From Hemicentrotus pulcherrimus (Eukaryota > Echinodermata > Echinoidea > Camarodonta > Strongylocentrotidae), in NCBI GenBank assembly GCA_003118195.1, contig BEXV01002226.1, positions 21,930 through 33,266 of the forward strand: a stretch of DNA of 11,337 nt, written 5' to 3'. Shown here in pieces: positions 1 through 7,320 of this stretch (position 1 is its first letter; each line of letters begins with the position of its first letter). The notes under the pieces were generated by a model. The model did not search any database and was not told the origin of the DNA. It saw nothing but the letters and a program-made list of their open reading frames with translations. Position numbers and translations under genes: made by a program.

Positions 1-77
1 TTAGGTAAAAAATGACAAGTTTATTAGCCTGCAAAAACGTTTTATTTTTTTCTGCCGAACATCCGAACCAGGCCTTT

Positions 78-147
78 GCGTTCGGTTCGGTTCGGTTCGG
101 TTCGGAAGTGCCATGTTTGGCGAACTTCCGTTCGGTTCGGCAGTTCG
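78..147. repeat. Interrupted TTCGG pentamer repeat
   Basis: Five perfect TTCGG units occupy 81-105. Two more are at 131-140 and a single TTCGG is at 143-147. Reverse-complement copies (CCGAAC, at 55-60 and 63-68) lie just upstream, so the DNA could fold locally. The block is much more GC-rich than its surroundings. Short reading frames here (for example minus-strand NRTE/RTEPNRTE) are by-products of the repeat, not proteins. Confidence 0.75.
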
Positions 148-334
148 GCTACAGCACTACTTTTACTTTTGGGCTCTATAGCCCTAAAGTCAATTTGACA
201 ACTAATAGTCCTTATTTTCCCACTTGAAGACATTTTCAATCCCCACCTTTTTTAGGGAAGTTCTAAATTAGTATTATCTTTCAAATACAGTTTGAATTTA
301 ACTTTTTCATTTTTTTGGCCTGCAAATGGGACAT

Positions 335-475
335 AGTACCTTTAACAAAAAGCAAAAAATTCAGAGAAACAATGGCGATAGTTTGAACAAAATCAGACCC
401 CCCAAAATAAAAAGTTATAAACTTTTGGAAGTCATGATTACTATAGAGTGGTGAAGTGTGACGTCATAAAAATAA
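335..475 (+). repeat. Interspersed repeat fragment, family R1, plus-oriented copy
   Basis: It contains AATGGCGATAGTTTGAACAA, AAATCAGA, an A-rich stretch, AAGTTATAAACTTTTGGAA and ATTACTATAGAGTGGTGAAG, and ends near a TGACGTCA. The same order of blocks appears on the minus strand at about 905-1040 and in part at 11171-11337. No protein is encoded. It is probably a remnant of a short non-autonomous mobile repeat; the edges are approximate. Confidence 0.5.
459..466. promoter_or_regulatory. Perfect CRE-like octamer TGACGTCA inside a repeat
   Basis: TGACGTCA is the consensus palindrome bound by CREB/ATF bZIP factors. It lies at the end of the R1 repeat copy, not beside a recognisable promoter, so function is unproven. 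A near match (TGACGTCG) is in the foldback element at 3621-3628. Confidence 0.2.
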
Positions 476-483
476 ATATAAAA

Positions 484-613
484 TGAGATATAACCATCTG
501 AATAAAAAGATTTCCCGTAGGAACTCAGTGTTATTTGCTCTGGCTCCTAGGAGCCAGAGCATATAACACTGAGTTCCCATCGGACATATATCTATTCAGA
601 TGGTTATATCTCA
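484..613. repeat. 130-bp spacer-less palindrome (foldback hairpin)
   Basis: The stretch from TGAGATATAACCATCTGAAT to the complementary ATTCAGATGGTTATATCTCA is symmetric about 548.5, with 65-base arms and no loop spacer. I count 8 mismatched pairs of 65; seven fall in one zone about 20 to 36 bases in from each outer end. The central 24 bp, GCTCTGGCTCCT plus its reverse complement, are perfect. It could form a cruciform in DNA or a long hairpin in RNA. There is no open reading frame. It may be a foldback element or MITE formed by head-to-head duplication. No clear target-site duplication was seen. Confidence 0.9.
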
Positions 614-904
614 GCCAATACTTAACATATTAAATTGGTTTTTCAACATTTGGACATTATTTTTTATGCTCTTTCAGAAAATGAAGGAAAAATTGAGAAG
701 AAAAAAAAAAACACAAAAAAATACCGGTAACTTAAATTTCAATTTTCAAAATGTTTGACTCAGGTATTAATTTCTTGTTAGATAACCTTTAATAATACAT
801 GCTACCCATAATTTATTTTGAGAAATGCGCTTGGAAGGCGCTTATAGGAGAAAAACAGACATTTCTGATTTTTTTTGTGTGTGTACACAACAAATGGGAG
901 AGTT

Positions 905-1040
905 GTCCTTGAAGATGATGTAATCCAGTGACCAAACGTCAAATTTGAGATCGTCATGGGTTTACGGGTAGTGATTGCATATTTCAAACACTCATAATTT
1001 TCTTACTATTGCTCTGATTTCTTTCAAACTTTCGCCATTC
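905..1040 (-). repeat. Interspersed repeat fragment, family R1, minus-oriented copy
   Basis: Read on the minus strand from about 1040 it gives AATGGCGAAAGTTTGAAAGA, AAATCAGAGCAATAG, TAAGAAAATTATGAGTGTTTG and AATATGCAATCACTA. These blocks align in order with 371-447 on the plus strand. The copy is diverged. It faces the plus copy at 335-475, with the 130-bp palindrome between them. The outer edge on the low-coordinate side is uncertain. Confidence 0.5.
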
Positions 1041-1816
1041 TGTCTCTCTTATTTTTCCCCTTTCGTAGAAATGAAATTATTACAAAAGTTGGATTGCCCT
1101 GTAATGCTGCCATTTTTACTGTTTTGCATTATTAATGCTCTCTTTCTTTGATTTTTCCCCCTGTACATTAAATAATGACAAAGTTACATGAAAAGTTACT
1201 TTTCCTTGTTTTTGTTCTTAAATGTTTTGATTAATGTTCAAAATGACAACCATTGTGTTACCAAAGCATTTTCTTTGTCGATCTAATTGATAATGTATGT
1301 TGATAAAGTGGCCTTTATGTAATATTAATTTAACTTTGCTGTACTAGGGTGTACACATACTCAGTGAAAAAAATGCAAATGGCACATCATTAACATTCTT
1401 TGAAACTACTTCATGTAAACACACTATACATTTAAGAAAGCTGATTGCCTGGGTATTTTTGCTTCATCATATATTACAAAACCTTTGATTTTGAATGCAG
1501 TGTTAATGAATACAATTCACTGAAAATATCATAATATTGTGTATCATATGTTGAATGATCCAACTGTTATCATCATCTAATGTGATATAATTATCAGTTC
1601 CATTCTTTTGTATTGTTTTCATTCTTCCATTAACTCATTTTCTGTTTGATAAATCCCTTTCCTGTCCCATTCATAGCTCATCTTTCAACTTCATTTTATA
1701 AGATTTCATGTACTGTACCAGTAATTGATCATTGTTAACCAATAAAATCATATTAACATTAAAGGCTCTCACATGGAGCATGCCCCCAAACCAAGTAACA
1801 TTTTACATTTGGATAG

Positions 1817-1856
1817 CATAAGCTGCACATACATGTACCAGTACATGTAGCTTATG
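1817..1856. repeat. Short inverted repeat (hairpin)
   Basis: CATAAGCT (1817-1824) pairs with AGCTTATG (1849-1856). Inside it ACATGTAC (1831-1838) pairs with GTACATGT (1841-1848). The left arm has a few extra unpaired bases. The TACATGTA-type core recurs many times in the window. No function can be assigned. Confidence 0.6.
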
Positions 1857-2362
1857 TCCATGTTCATGTAACTCGTACAAAAATGGGAAAAGGATGATTG
1901 TTAAAAGAAAACCTGAATATATATATTTTTAAATGGCATTACCTTAAATTTTGTGATTTAATTTGATTGGCTAAGGAGTATACCCACATTTACTATCTTA
2001 TGATTAAAAAGTCATTATCAATATCAGTGTGACCATGAAATCTGTTTCATGGTAAAGATTAAATTGTTATCTGTCTAAAGATTCCCTATTCATTAATTTT
2101 CTGCCATGTACATGTATGACTATCAAAACTTCCTTGTAATAAGCTTTGGCTGATGTACAGAATGTGAGTCAGGCCATACATGCATGTTACTTTAATTTGG
2201 TCTTAAAATCCTTTCATACTTCAGTGACTCAAGTGACCCCATCTATAAACTTTGACAGGATCTTGTTTCAATCCACAGGATAACCTTACATTATTTTAAA
2301 CAACCTACTATTACCACATGTATCATAATTGCTAATATCTCTGCTCACTTGTCCATTTCAGT

Positions 2363-2827
2363 ATTTCACATACATATAGTGCATGAAAGGTGTTTGTCTC
2401 AAACAGCACATGAAAACTTAAGGTTTAATAACCTCAAAGAATAGTAAATGCAAGAAATAACACATGATGATAACTATCAAAAGATATTGACAGTAGACTT
2501 TCATGAAAAAAAGATGGCATCCCAAGTTAACTTTGTCGATTTTGAATGACTCCAAGAGAAGGGTTACATGTTCTTTAAATACAGGATGCAAGAAAGGCCA
2601 AGATTGTGTCATAATACAGAGAATTTCTATAAATTTATATGCTTGTAAATGAGCTTTTTCTTGAGTCTGACTTGACATTGTCACCTTTTCTTTGATAATG
2701 TACAAAATCAAACATCAATGTGAATATTAATGTTAGCAATTGTTTTGGGACTGAAATAATCATTGTGTAAGGGCTTTTGACCTCCATTCATGGTTCCAGC
2801 CAAAACTTAATAGAAGAGGATTTTGAC
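2363..2827. repeat. Duplicated block Y, copy A (465 bp)
   Basis: It runs from ATTTCACATACAT to GAGGATTTTGAC and is repeated at 6861-7307 in the same orientation. A stretch of over 60 bp from TAGACTTTCATG to GACTCCAAGA is identical in both copies. Copy A has about 19 bp missing from copy B, containing the small palindrome AGGTTTAATAACCT. Flanks differ between copies, so the block itself was duplicated or is mobile. Copy A holds a 97-codon minus-strand open frame (2418-2711), but copy B meets a stop early in the same frame, so coding is doubtful. No terminal inverted repeats were identified. Confidence 0.85.
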
Positions 2828-3156
2828 GGTATTTTTTTAAAGGGCTGTTGCTCATTCATCAATTGGAGCAGAGTTATTAATGAGGTTTCATTAGACAGAA
2901 TATTAGTTGCTTTTTGAAAATAAAAATATAATTCAAGGTTACACAGGTTATACAGGTCATATGGGAAGCTACCAAAATTGGGTATACTTTTTTTTATTTG
3001 TATACAGTGTAAACATGATCCTTTAAGAAATCACATTGCCTTTTTTTTTTAGTGGTTTCACTGTAATACAGTCCCATTTGCTTAAAATTGCATGAAAATG
3101 ATGAAAGCAATTTATACATAATGATTTGCTAACAGACAAATACAAGGTGATTGATA
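2828..3156. other. AT-rich non-coding stretch
   Basis: It lies between block Y copy A and the foldback element. It holds short T runs (near 2990 and 3041-3050) and a small imperfect direct repeat TTACACAGG/TTATACAGG near 2940-2958. I see no gene or structured element. Confidence 0.5.
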
Positions 3157-3789
3157 ATGGGCCATAGGGTTTGAATCCGTATGCATAAACATAAGCAATT
3201 GCTTGCAAGCAAATGCTTTTGCTAGCAAGCACAAGCAATTGCTTAAAGATCAAGCAATTGCTTAAAAACGTATGCATAAAACGAACCTTTTGCTTGTTCT
3301 TATAAGCAATTGCTTACGTTTTTTCAAGCTCCATCATAGCAGCTTGAGCTCTTGCTTAATCAAAACGTTCGCGGTTAAACATCATGTTTATGCTCGTTAG
3401 AGAAAGACCAAAAAATAAATTGAGAAGAAATTGCTCCCAAGACCTATCAGAAACTATTCCGTTTCAACATACCTGAACATGATGAAAAACGGGGAGGATG
3501 TCTGACAATGGTGTTATGCTGCCATGTCAGGAAAGGCTACCCCACACTTATGACATTTGAATACACTACTAGTATGCAAAACCCGCCTTTGTTCTCCCAT
3601 GAATGATGTTCGCACCGGCGTGACGTCGCTATAGTTGAGATCGTAAGCAACAGGTTTGAGCACAAGCAAAATGTTATGCATACGGATTTAAGCAATTGCT
3701 TAAGCTTGATCTTTTGCTTGACAAGCAATTGCCTGTGCTTGAAGCAATTGCTTGCAAGCAATTGCTACTTTTTATGCATACGGCCCAAT
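3157..3789. mobile_element. Foldback/MITE-like element with AAGCAATTGCTT-rich inverted arms
   Basis: The left arm (about 3179-3318) and the right arm (about 3642-3782, reverse-complemented) share the same order of blocks: GTATGCATAAA, an array of AAGCAATTGCTT palindromes, a second GTATGCATAA, TTTTGCTTGT, then TTGCTTACG. Eight CAATTGC cores are present, four per arm, and GTATGCATA occurs four times. Outer ends carry ATGGGCC on the left and GGCCCAAT on the right. The left end has about 15 extra bases (ATAGGGTTTGAATC) between GGGCC and GTATGCAT. The centre (about 3320-3640) is non-repetitive and has no convincing protein. No clear target-site duplication was found. It is probably a non-autonomous DNA transposon relic about 630 bp long, sitting in the presumed last intron. 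Confidence 0.75.
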
Positions 3790-3862
3790 GACTTTACACC
3801 TACATGTATGAATTGCTATGATATTATGAATTTTATTATTTTTGCTTAAAATTTAAACTACA

Positions 3863-3887
3863 ATATTTTTGTTGTCATGATTCACAG
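3863..3887 (+). promoter_or_regulatory. 3' splice acceptor of the terminal exon
   Basis: A T-rich tract runs into TTCACAG directly before the open frame at 3888. The tract is short and interrupted by GTCATGA, so this is a moderate acceptor. Coding potential rises sharply right after the AG. The intron it closes would include the foldback element ending near 3789. Confidence 0.5.
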
Positions 3888-3980
3888 GGTTCAATGCTGA
3901 AGACCATTCTCCTATTCATCTTCTCACTCGGCGCTGTGTTTACCACTGCTTTCCTCATCATCACCATCGCCATTGCCTGA
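3888..3980 (+). CDS. Terminal coding exon of an unidentified membrane-anchored protein (3'-partial gene)
   Basis: Seen: a splice-acceptor-like stretch (T-rich ...TTTTTGTTGTCATGATTCACAG) ends at 3887. An open frame follows, starting GGT TCA ATG CTG AAG and ending in TGA at 3978-3980. From the AG it encodes 30 residues. After a short GSMLKT start, the rest is almost entirely hydrophobic (LLFIFSLGAVF, then LIITIAIA at the C-terminus), enough for one membrane helix with no cytosolic tail. Codons are strongly C-ending (ATC, TTC, CTC, ACC, GCC), unlike the AT-rich surroundings, which argues for real coding. Inference: this is the last exon of a tail-anchored protein, a multipass protein ending in a helix, or a GPI-anchored precursor whose hydrophobic tail is cleaved. 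The family is not recognised. An alternative is a 28-residue single-helix micropeptide starting at the ATG at 3894, but its start context (T at -3) is weak. No upstream exon was found in the window. Confidence 0.6.
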   Translation, partial: GSMLKTILLFIFSLGAVFTTAFLIITIAIA

Positions 3981-4120
3981 AGGTCTGAGAAGCTATGATC
4001 ACAACCAGCTTCAAAAACTATCGACAGTACTCTTTTTTTTAAAATATACTACACTGTAGTTTACAGCTCTGTGGGGGTAATTATTTGCAGCCAATAAACA
4101 TGCAAGACATTTCAAATACA
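3981..4120 (+). other. 3' untranslated region of the terminal exon
   Basis: This is the sequence from the TGA to shortly after the AATAAA at 4093-4098. It is non-coding, turns AT-rich soon after the stop and includes a T8 run. The end is placed about 20 nt past the signal by the usual cleavage spacing. The true cleavage site is not visible, and a longer 3' UTR using a later signal is possible. Confidence 0.4.
4093..4098 (+). terminator. Canonical polyadenylation signal AATAAA
   Basis: AATAAA (in CCAATAAACATG) lies 113 nt after the TGA of the terminal exon, a normal spacing for a short 3' UTR. No strong GU-rich downstream element is obvious. The hexamer also occurs by chance in AT-rich DNA, so its position after a stop codon is the main support. 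Confidence 0.45.
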
Positions 4121-4494
4121 GTATACTCATTTTGAGGTAGCACATAACCAGCTACTAAGCAGATTCCCAATGATATTGTATTGTATGCATAACTATTAAA
4201 AAGCTAGCATGTATCAAATCAACCTCAAAATCTTCACTCAACATTTGATGGGCCAACAGATAAAGAGTATGATGAATTTAAAGAATAACATAAAATTGCA
4301 CGCACAAAACCCACGTCGGACTTACATGTAATTGGGTTCCGTGCTGGCCCTATTCTGTGCAAACACTTACAGATAGTCTACTCATCACTTTTATGTTAAT
4401 TGAGAGTGTATTAAACACACAGTATCTCTTTATTAGAGTAATATTTGAAGCTCACACTTTTATTATACATATTTTAACCACATGGAACCCCTAA

Positions 4495-4530
4495 CAGACT
4501 TATTGTAATGAGCTTACAATAAGTTGTCTG
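4495..4530. repeat. Hairpin-forming inverted repeat
   Basis: CAGACTTATTGTAA (4495-4508) pairs with TTACAATAAGTTGTCTG (4514-4530), leaving TGAGC as the loop and a small bulge (AA/TT) in one arm. Pairing may extend outward through CCC and GGG at a distance. There is no T run after it and this is not a bacterial genome, so it is not called a terminator. Function unknown. Confidence 0.6.
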
Positions 4531-5197
4531 CTACGAGCTGTAAGGGTATTTAGTCCTACAAATGTATCCTGTAGTAAAGACCTGATGCCCTTTTTGCTCT
4601 CAGCAATACATGTATGTTTCATCTATATGAGTCTATCAAAATATATGATGGTATCTATATTGTGTTAGTAACATGTACATAATGACATCTGCTAAGAGCC
4701 ATGACGGCATTAAGTCATATCATCATCCGTAAGATGTGTGTTCATAAGTCTATTCTTGGGTACATATGTATTTCAAGCTATTAAAGGCACCGTTTAACAA
4801 TATTAAATCTGAGATGCAAAGCACTACGCGCTTCAAAATGATCAAGAAGTGCCTCAAAAACATAATAATCTTTGAGTGACTGGTTTTACCATATTCGTTT
4901 TCCGCAATAGACTTACGTCTTATGAAAACCGTTTGGCAAACAGTTTTAAAAATTTGTAATTCCAATCATAAATATCTTGATAATCAGACAGGTGATCGGC
5001 TTGTAAAAGACATGGAGTTCCCGACTAACCTAAAGGTTTATAATTATCATTGCAGCATGAGCTAAATCCAGAATTTTGTTTCAGAATCTGAGACAAAGTT
5101 ACCGGATCCCTTTAAAGTCTAAACCTCAAATTATATACTGTTGCATCACAACAGAATACTCCAATGAAGGAAAACAACGTCTACTACTTTAAAAAAA

Positions 5198-5291
5198 TGT
5201 ACATACATACAAGAATGGATATCATGTTGGTTATCTACAAATAGGTGTACATACACACAAGTATTGATATCAACTTGTTCCTTTCAAAAGG
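5198..5291. repeat. 48-bp tandem dimer
   Basis: TGTACATACATACAAGAATG with GATATCATGTTGGTT (from 5198) is repeated 48 bp later as TGTACATACACACAAGTATT with GATATCAACTTGTTC (from 5246). The match is best in the first 30 bp of each unit. It directly abuts the interspersed repeat starting near 5301, so it may be related to that insertion or be an older minisatellite pair. Confidence 0.65.
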
Positions 5292-5300
5292 TTTTGTTTT

Positions 5301-5934
5301 TGTCTCGCCTGCGTAGCAAAAAAGCAAGACATACTAGGTTCCGCTTTTCCGGTGACAGCGGCGGCGGCGTCAACATCAAAAACTTAACCTAAGGTTAAGT
5401 TTTTGAATTTTTGATATAATTTTGGAAGAATAAGTCCCTAGTCAATGAAACTTGGACTATAGGGTAATCAAGTATCTTCAATCATGTGAGTAGAATTTCA
5501 GGTCACAAAGTCAAGGTCAAAGGACATTTTAGGTCAACAAACTCAGACTTTTTGTCGCATCAACATCAAAATTTTAAATTTGTTGCATATTTTCAAAAGT
5601 GTTTTTTCAAATTCCATGAATATTGTAAGCAAGGGTTATCAAGGCTCACAAGTCATATGACATACATTCCAGGTCACTAGGTCAAACGTCATTTTAGGTC
5701 AGTAGACTTGGATCATGTTTTCACATCTTAATATGAGAATAAATGTATCAACTGTTGTTATTTGTTCATGATTCTTAATCAATATTCACTTCAAAATGCT
5801 GATTATATTCAGAGGATTTCATTTTTTGAGGCCTGCTAATGGGCCACCCTGCCATAAATAATGTTCCAACCTCAATTTTTCATCATATCAAATTGCGTAA
5901 TGCAGGCGAGACTGACGAGAGCGTTTCACTTGTT
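5301..5934. mobile_element. Echinoderm-type interspersed repeat (non-autonomous, about 630 bp)
   Basis: It begins TGTCTCGCCTGCGTAGCAAA and ends GCAGGCGAGACTGACGAGAG followed by CGTTTCACTTGTT, giving short terminal inverted repeats (TCTCGCCTGC / GCAGGCGAGA). Inside are a GGC run, CAACATCAAAAACTTAACC and several AGGTCA/CAAGGTCAAAGG blocks. A perfect 31-bp palindrome with 15-bp arms is at 5376-5406. From memory this arrangement matches a very abundant sea-urchin repeat also found in transcript UTRs. No transposase is encoded; a 64-codon open frame at 5486-5680 has no coding look. Edges are good to a few bases on the left and about 25 on the right. Confidence 0.7.
5376..5406. repeat. Perfect 31-bp palindrome inside the interspersed repeat
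   Basis: TCAAAAACTTAACCT (5376-5390), a single A, then AGGTTAAGTTTTTGA (5392-5406), an exact reverse complement. It appears to be a constant part of this repeat family rather than a local accident. Confidence 0.85.
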
Positions 5935-6058
5935 TAAGATAAGTAGCAATGATTCTTGCAAAACCACGGAGTGCAACCACTTCAGAATTTGCCTTTTTTT
6001 TTTAGTATAGTGAATCTTAATTCATAATGTACATCATAAATATATGCATACAGTATCT

Positions 6059-6062
<4 letters not shown>

Positions 6063-6100
<38 letters not shown>
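6063..6100. repeat. (TA)19 dinucleotide microsatellite
   Basis: Thirty-eight uninterrupted bases of alternating T and A, preceded by TG and followed by CACTGTATAT. It is self-complementary, likely variable in length between individuals, and prone to slippage. Confidence 0.95.
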
Positions 6101-6103
<3 letters not shown>

Positions 6104-6274
6104 TGTATATAAGGCCAGAAATTTGTTGATTTATATCTTATTTTCAATAATCTACATTTACAATTCAACTCTATATGCATGTCTAAAGATAGACTTACAT
6201 TTAAAGCTTTAGAAAAGTATCTTGTGTGTCATATGGCTGAACATAGAAAGTTATGGAGAAATAGAAAGAAGCCT

Positions 6275-6294
6275 TTACTCATGTACATGAGTAA
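6275..6294. repeat. Perfect 20-bp palindrome
   Basis: TTACTCATGTACATGAGTAA is its own reverse complement, centred on GTAC. It is followed by TTGATC, giving the motif GTAATTGATC that also occurs at 1721-1730 and 9846-9855. Confidence 0.85.
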
Positions 6295-6578
6295 TTGATC
6301 TGGGCCATTTTATATACAGTTTTAATTGATTCAAATTGATGGCAACTCTCATAAAGAAATAGATTTGGATGAATCACAACTATTTTTAACATTGGGCTCT
6401 GGAAGTTAGTATATTTGGTTGTGTCTCATTAGAGAGAGTTCTCTAAAATCATTTTCAATTCCATGTCATGCAATTTATCCAAACAAACTCTGATTGAATG
6501 GTATCCAAGAATGATGTATGTAACATTTGCCTCAACTTGTTTTCAGTCCTCGGGTCAAAACTTTAAATAGGAAAACAA

Positions 6579-6852
6579 ATGTTGAAACTGACAATGCATG
6601 TAGAAAAGTGATCATTTTAAATGTGACATAATCAATTTGCTTTTCATGTATTGTAATGTGCCTTCTATGGAAATATATGCCTTCTTTTCAAAAATGTCAC
6701 TTTCATGAAAAATGTCAGTTATCTCTCTTGATTGTGTATAATTCATTTTCTTTCTAAGGCATATTTTGATAATGTGCCAAGTCATACATGAAAATGTAAA
6801 AGGTCTAAAATATATATGTTCCATGTACATGTGTGAATTACTATACCGAAAC
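6579..6852. repeat. Direct repeat X, first copy (about 274 bp)
   Basis: It runs from ATGTTGAAACTGACAATGCA to GAATTACTATACCGAAAC and is repeated at 7321-7558 in the same orientation with several indels. Shared blocks include ATTGTAATGTGCCTTCTAT, GTCAGTTATCTCTCTTGATT and AAATGTAAAAGGTCTAAAAT. Block Y follows immediately. It has no coding potential. Confidence 0.85.
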
Positions 6853-6860
6853 GTTGCAGC

Positions 6861-7307
6861 ATTTCACATACATAAGTTGCATAAAAGGTGTTTGTCTCAA
6901 ACAGCACATGAAAACTTAATAGTAAATGCAAGAAATAACACATGATGATAACTACCAAGGATAGTGACAGTAGACTTTCATGAAAAAAAGATGGCATCCC
7001 AAGTTAACTTTGTCGATTTTGAATGACTCCAAGAAAAGGCTTACCTTAAATACAGGATGCAAGAAAGGTCAAATTGTGTCATAATACCATGGAGATATCT
7101 CTTATTTTATCTCCATGTTTAAATTATGCTTGTAAATGAGCTTTTTCTTGAGTCAGACTTGACATTGTCACCTTTTCTTTTCTTCAATCATCAATGTGAA
7201 TATTAATGTCAGCAATTGTTTTTGGACTGAAATAACAATCATTGTGTAGGGGCTTTTGACCCACAATCATTGTTCCAGCCAAAAACTTAGTAGAAGAGGA
7301 TTTTGAC
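6861..7307. repeat. Duplicated block Y, copy B (447 bp)
   Basis: Second copy of 2363-2827, same orientation, here lying between the two X repeats. It differs by an inserted stretch with its own hairpin (CATGGAGAT...ATCTCCATG, 7088-7116) and by loss of about 19 bp near the start. The minus-strand frame open in copy A meets a stop early here (GCA TAA), supporting a non-coding or decayed origin. Confidence 0.85.
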
Positions 7308-7320
7308 AATGGTTTGAAAC

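Larger units (their letters stand above)
614..2362. other. AT-rich non-coding stretch (probable intron or intergenic)
   Basis: About 1.75 kb with no credible exon on either strand. It holds a minus-oriented R1 repeat copy (about 905-1040), a weak internal duplication around 1040-1190 (two TTTTTCCCC-type blocks, each followed by a similar AAATRA...ACAAAGTT sequence, about 97 bp apart), and a short hairpin at 1817-1856. A short T/G run (TTTTTTTTGTGTGTGTA) is near 870. The rest shows nothing recognisable. Confidence 0.6.
3981..5197. other. 3' flank: UTR then AT-rich non-coding stretch
   Basis: After the AATAAA at 4093-4098 there is no credible exon. It contains a hairpin at 4495-4530 and several ACATGTA motifs (4325, 4609, 4670). 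Short open frames here have no coding bias. Confidence 0.5.
5935..6578. other. AT-rich non-coding stretch with a TA microsatellite
   Basis: It holds (TA)19 at 6063-6100 and a perfect 20-bp palindrome at 6275-6294. The open frame across the microsatellite (an alternating Tyr-Ile run) is a repeat artefact. Nothing else is recognisable. Confidence 0.5.

Noticed and set aside
20..46. Two minus-strand AATAAA hexamers (as TTTATT) near the window start
   Set aside because: No minus-strand coding sequence precedes them in the window, and the hexamer is frequent in this AT-rich DNA.
42..239. Open frames on both strands rich in Asn-Arg-Thr-Glu or Phe-Gly-Ser
   Set aside because: They arise from the TTCGG pentamer repeat being open in several frames.
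3165..3180. GGTTTGAATCC, similar to a tRNA B box (GGTTCGANTCC)
   Set aside because: No A box, no cloverleaf and no T run at the right distance; it sits in the end of the foldback element.
3023..3277. Minus-strand 84-codon frame at the foldback element's left end
   Set aside because: Half of it lies in palindromic arm sequence; it has no codon bias and no recognisable motif.
3157..3789. CRISPR-like array, because of regularly repeated AAGCAATTGCTT
   Set aside because: The units are short palindromes at irregular spacing, arranged in two inverted arms without unique spacers of constant length.
4495..4530. Stem-loop as a rho-independent terminator
   Set aside because: There is no T run after the stem and the genome is evidently eukaryotic.
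6027..6212. Plus-strand open frame with a long alternating Tyr-Ile run
   Set aside because: It is the translation of the (TA)19 microsatellite and carries no other coding signal.
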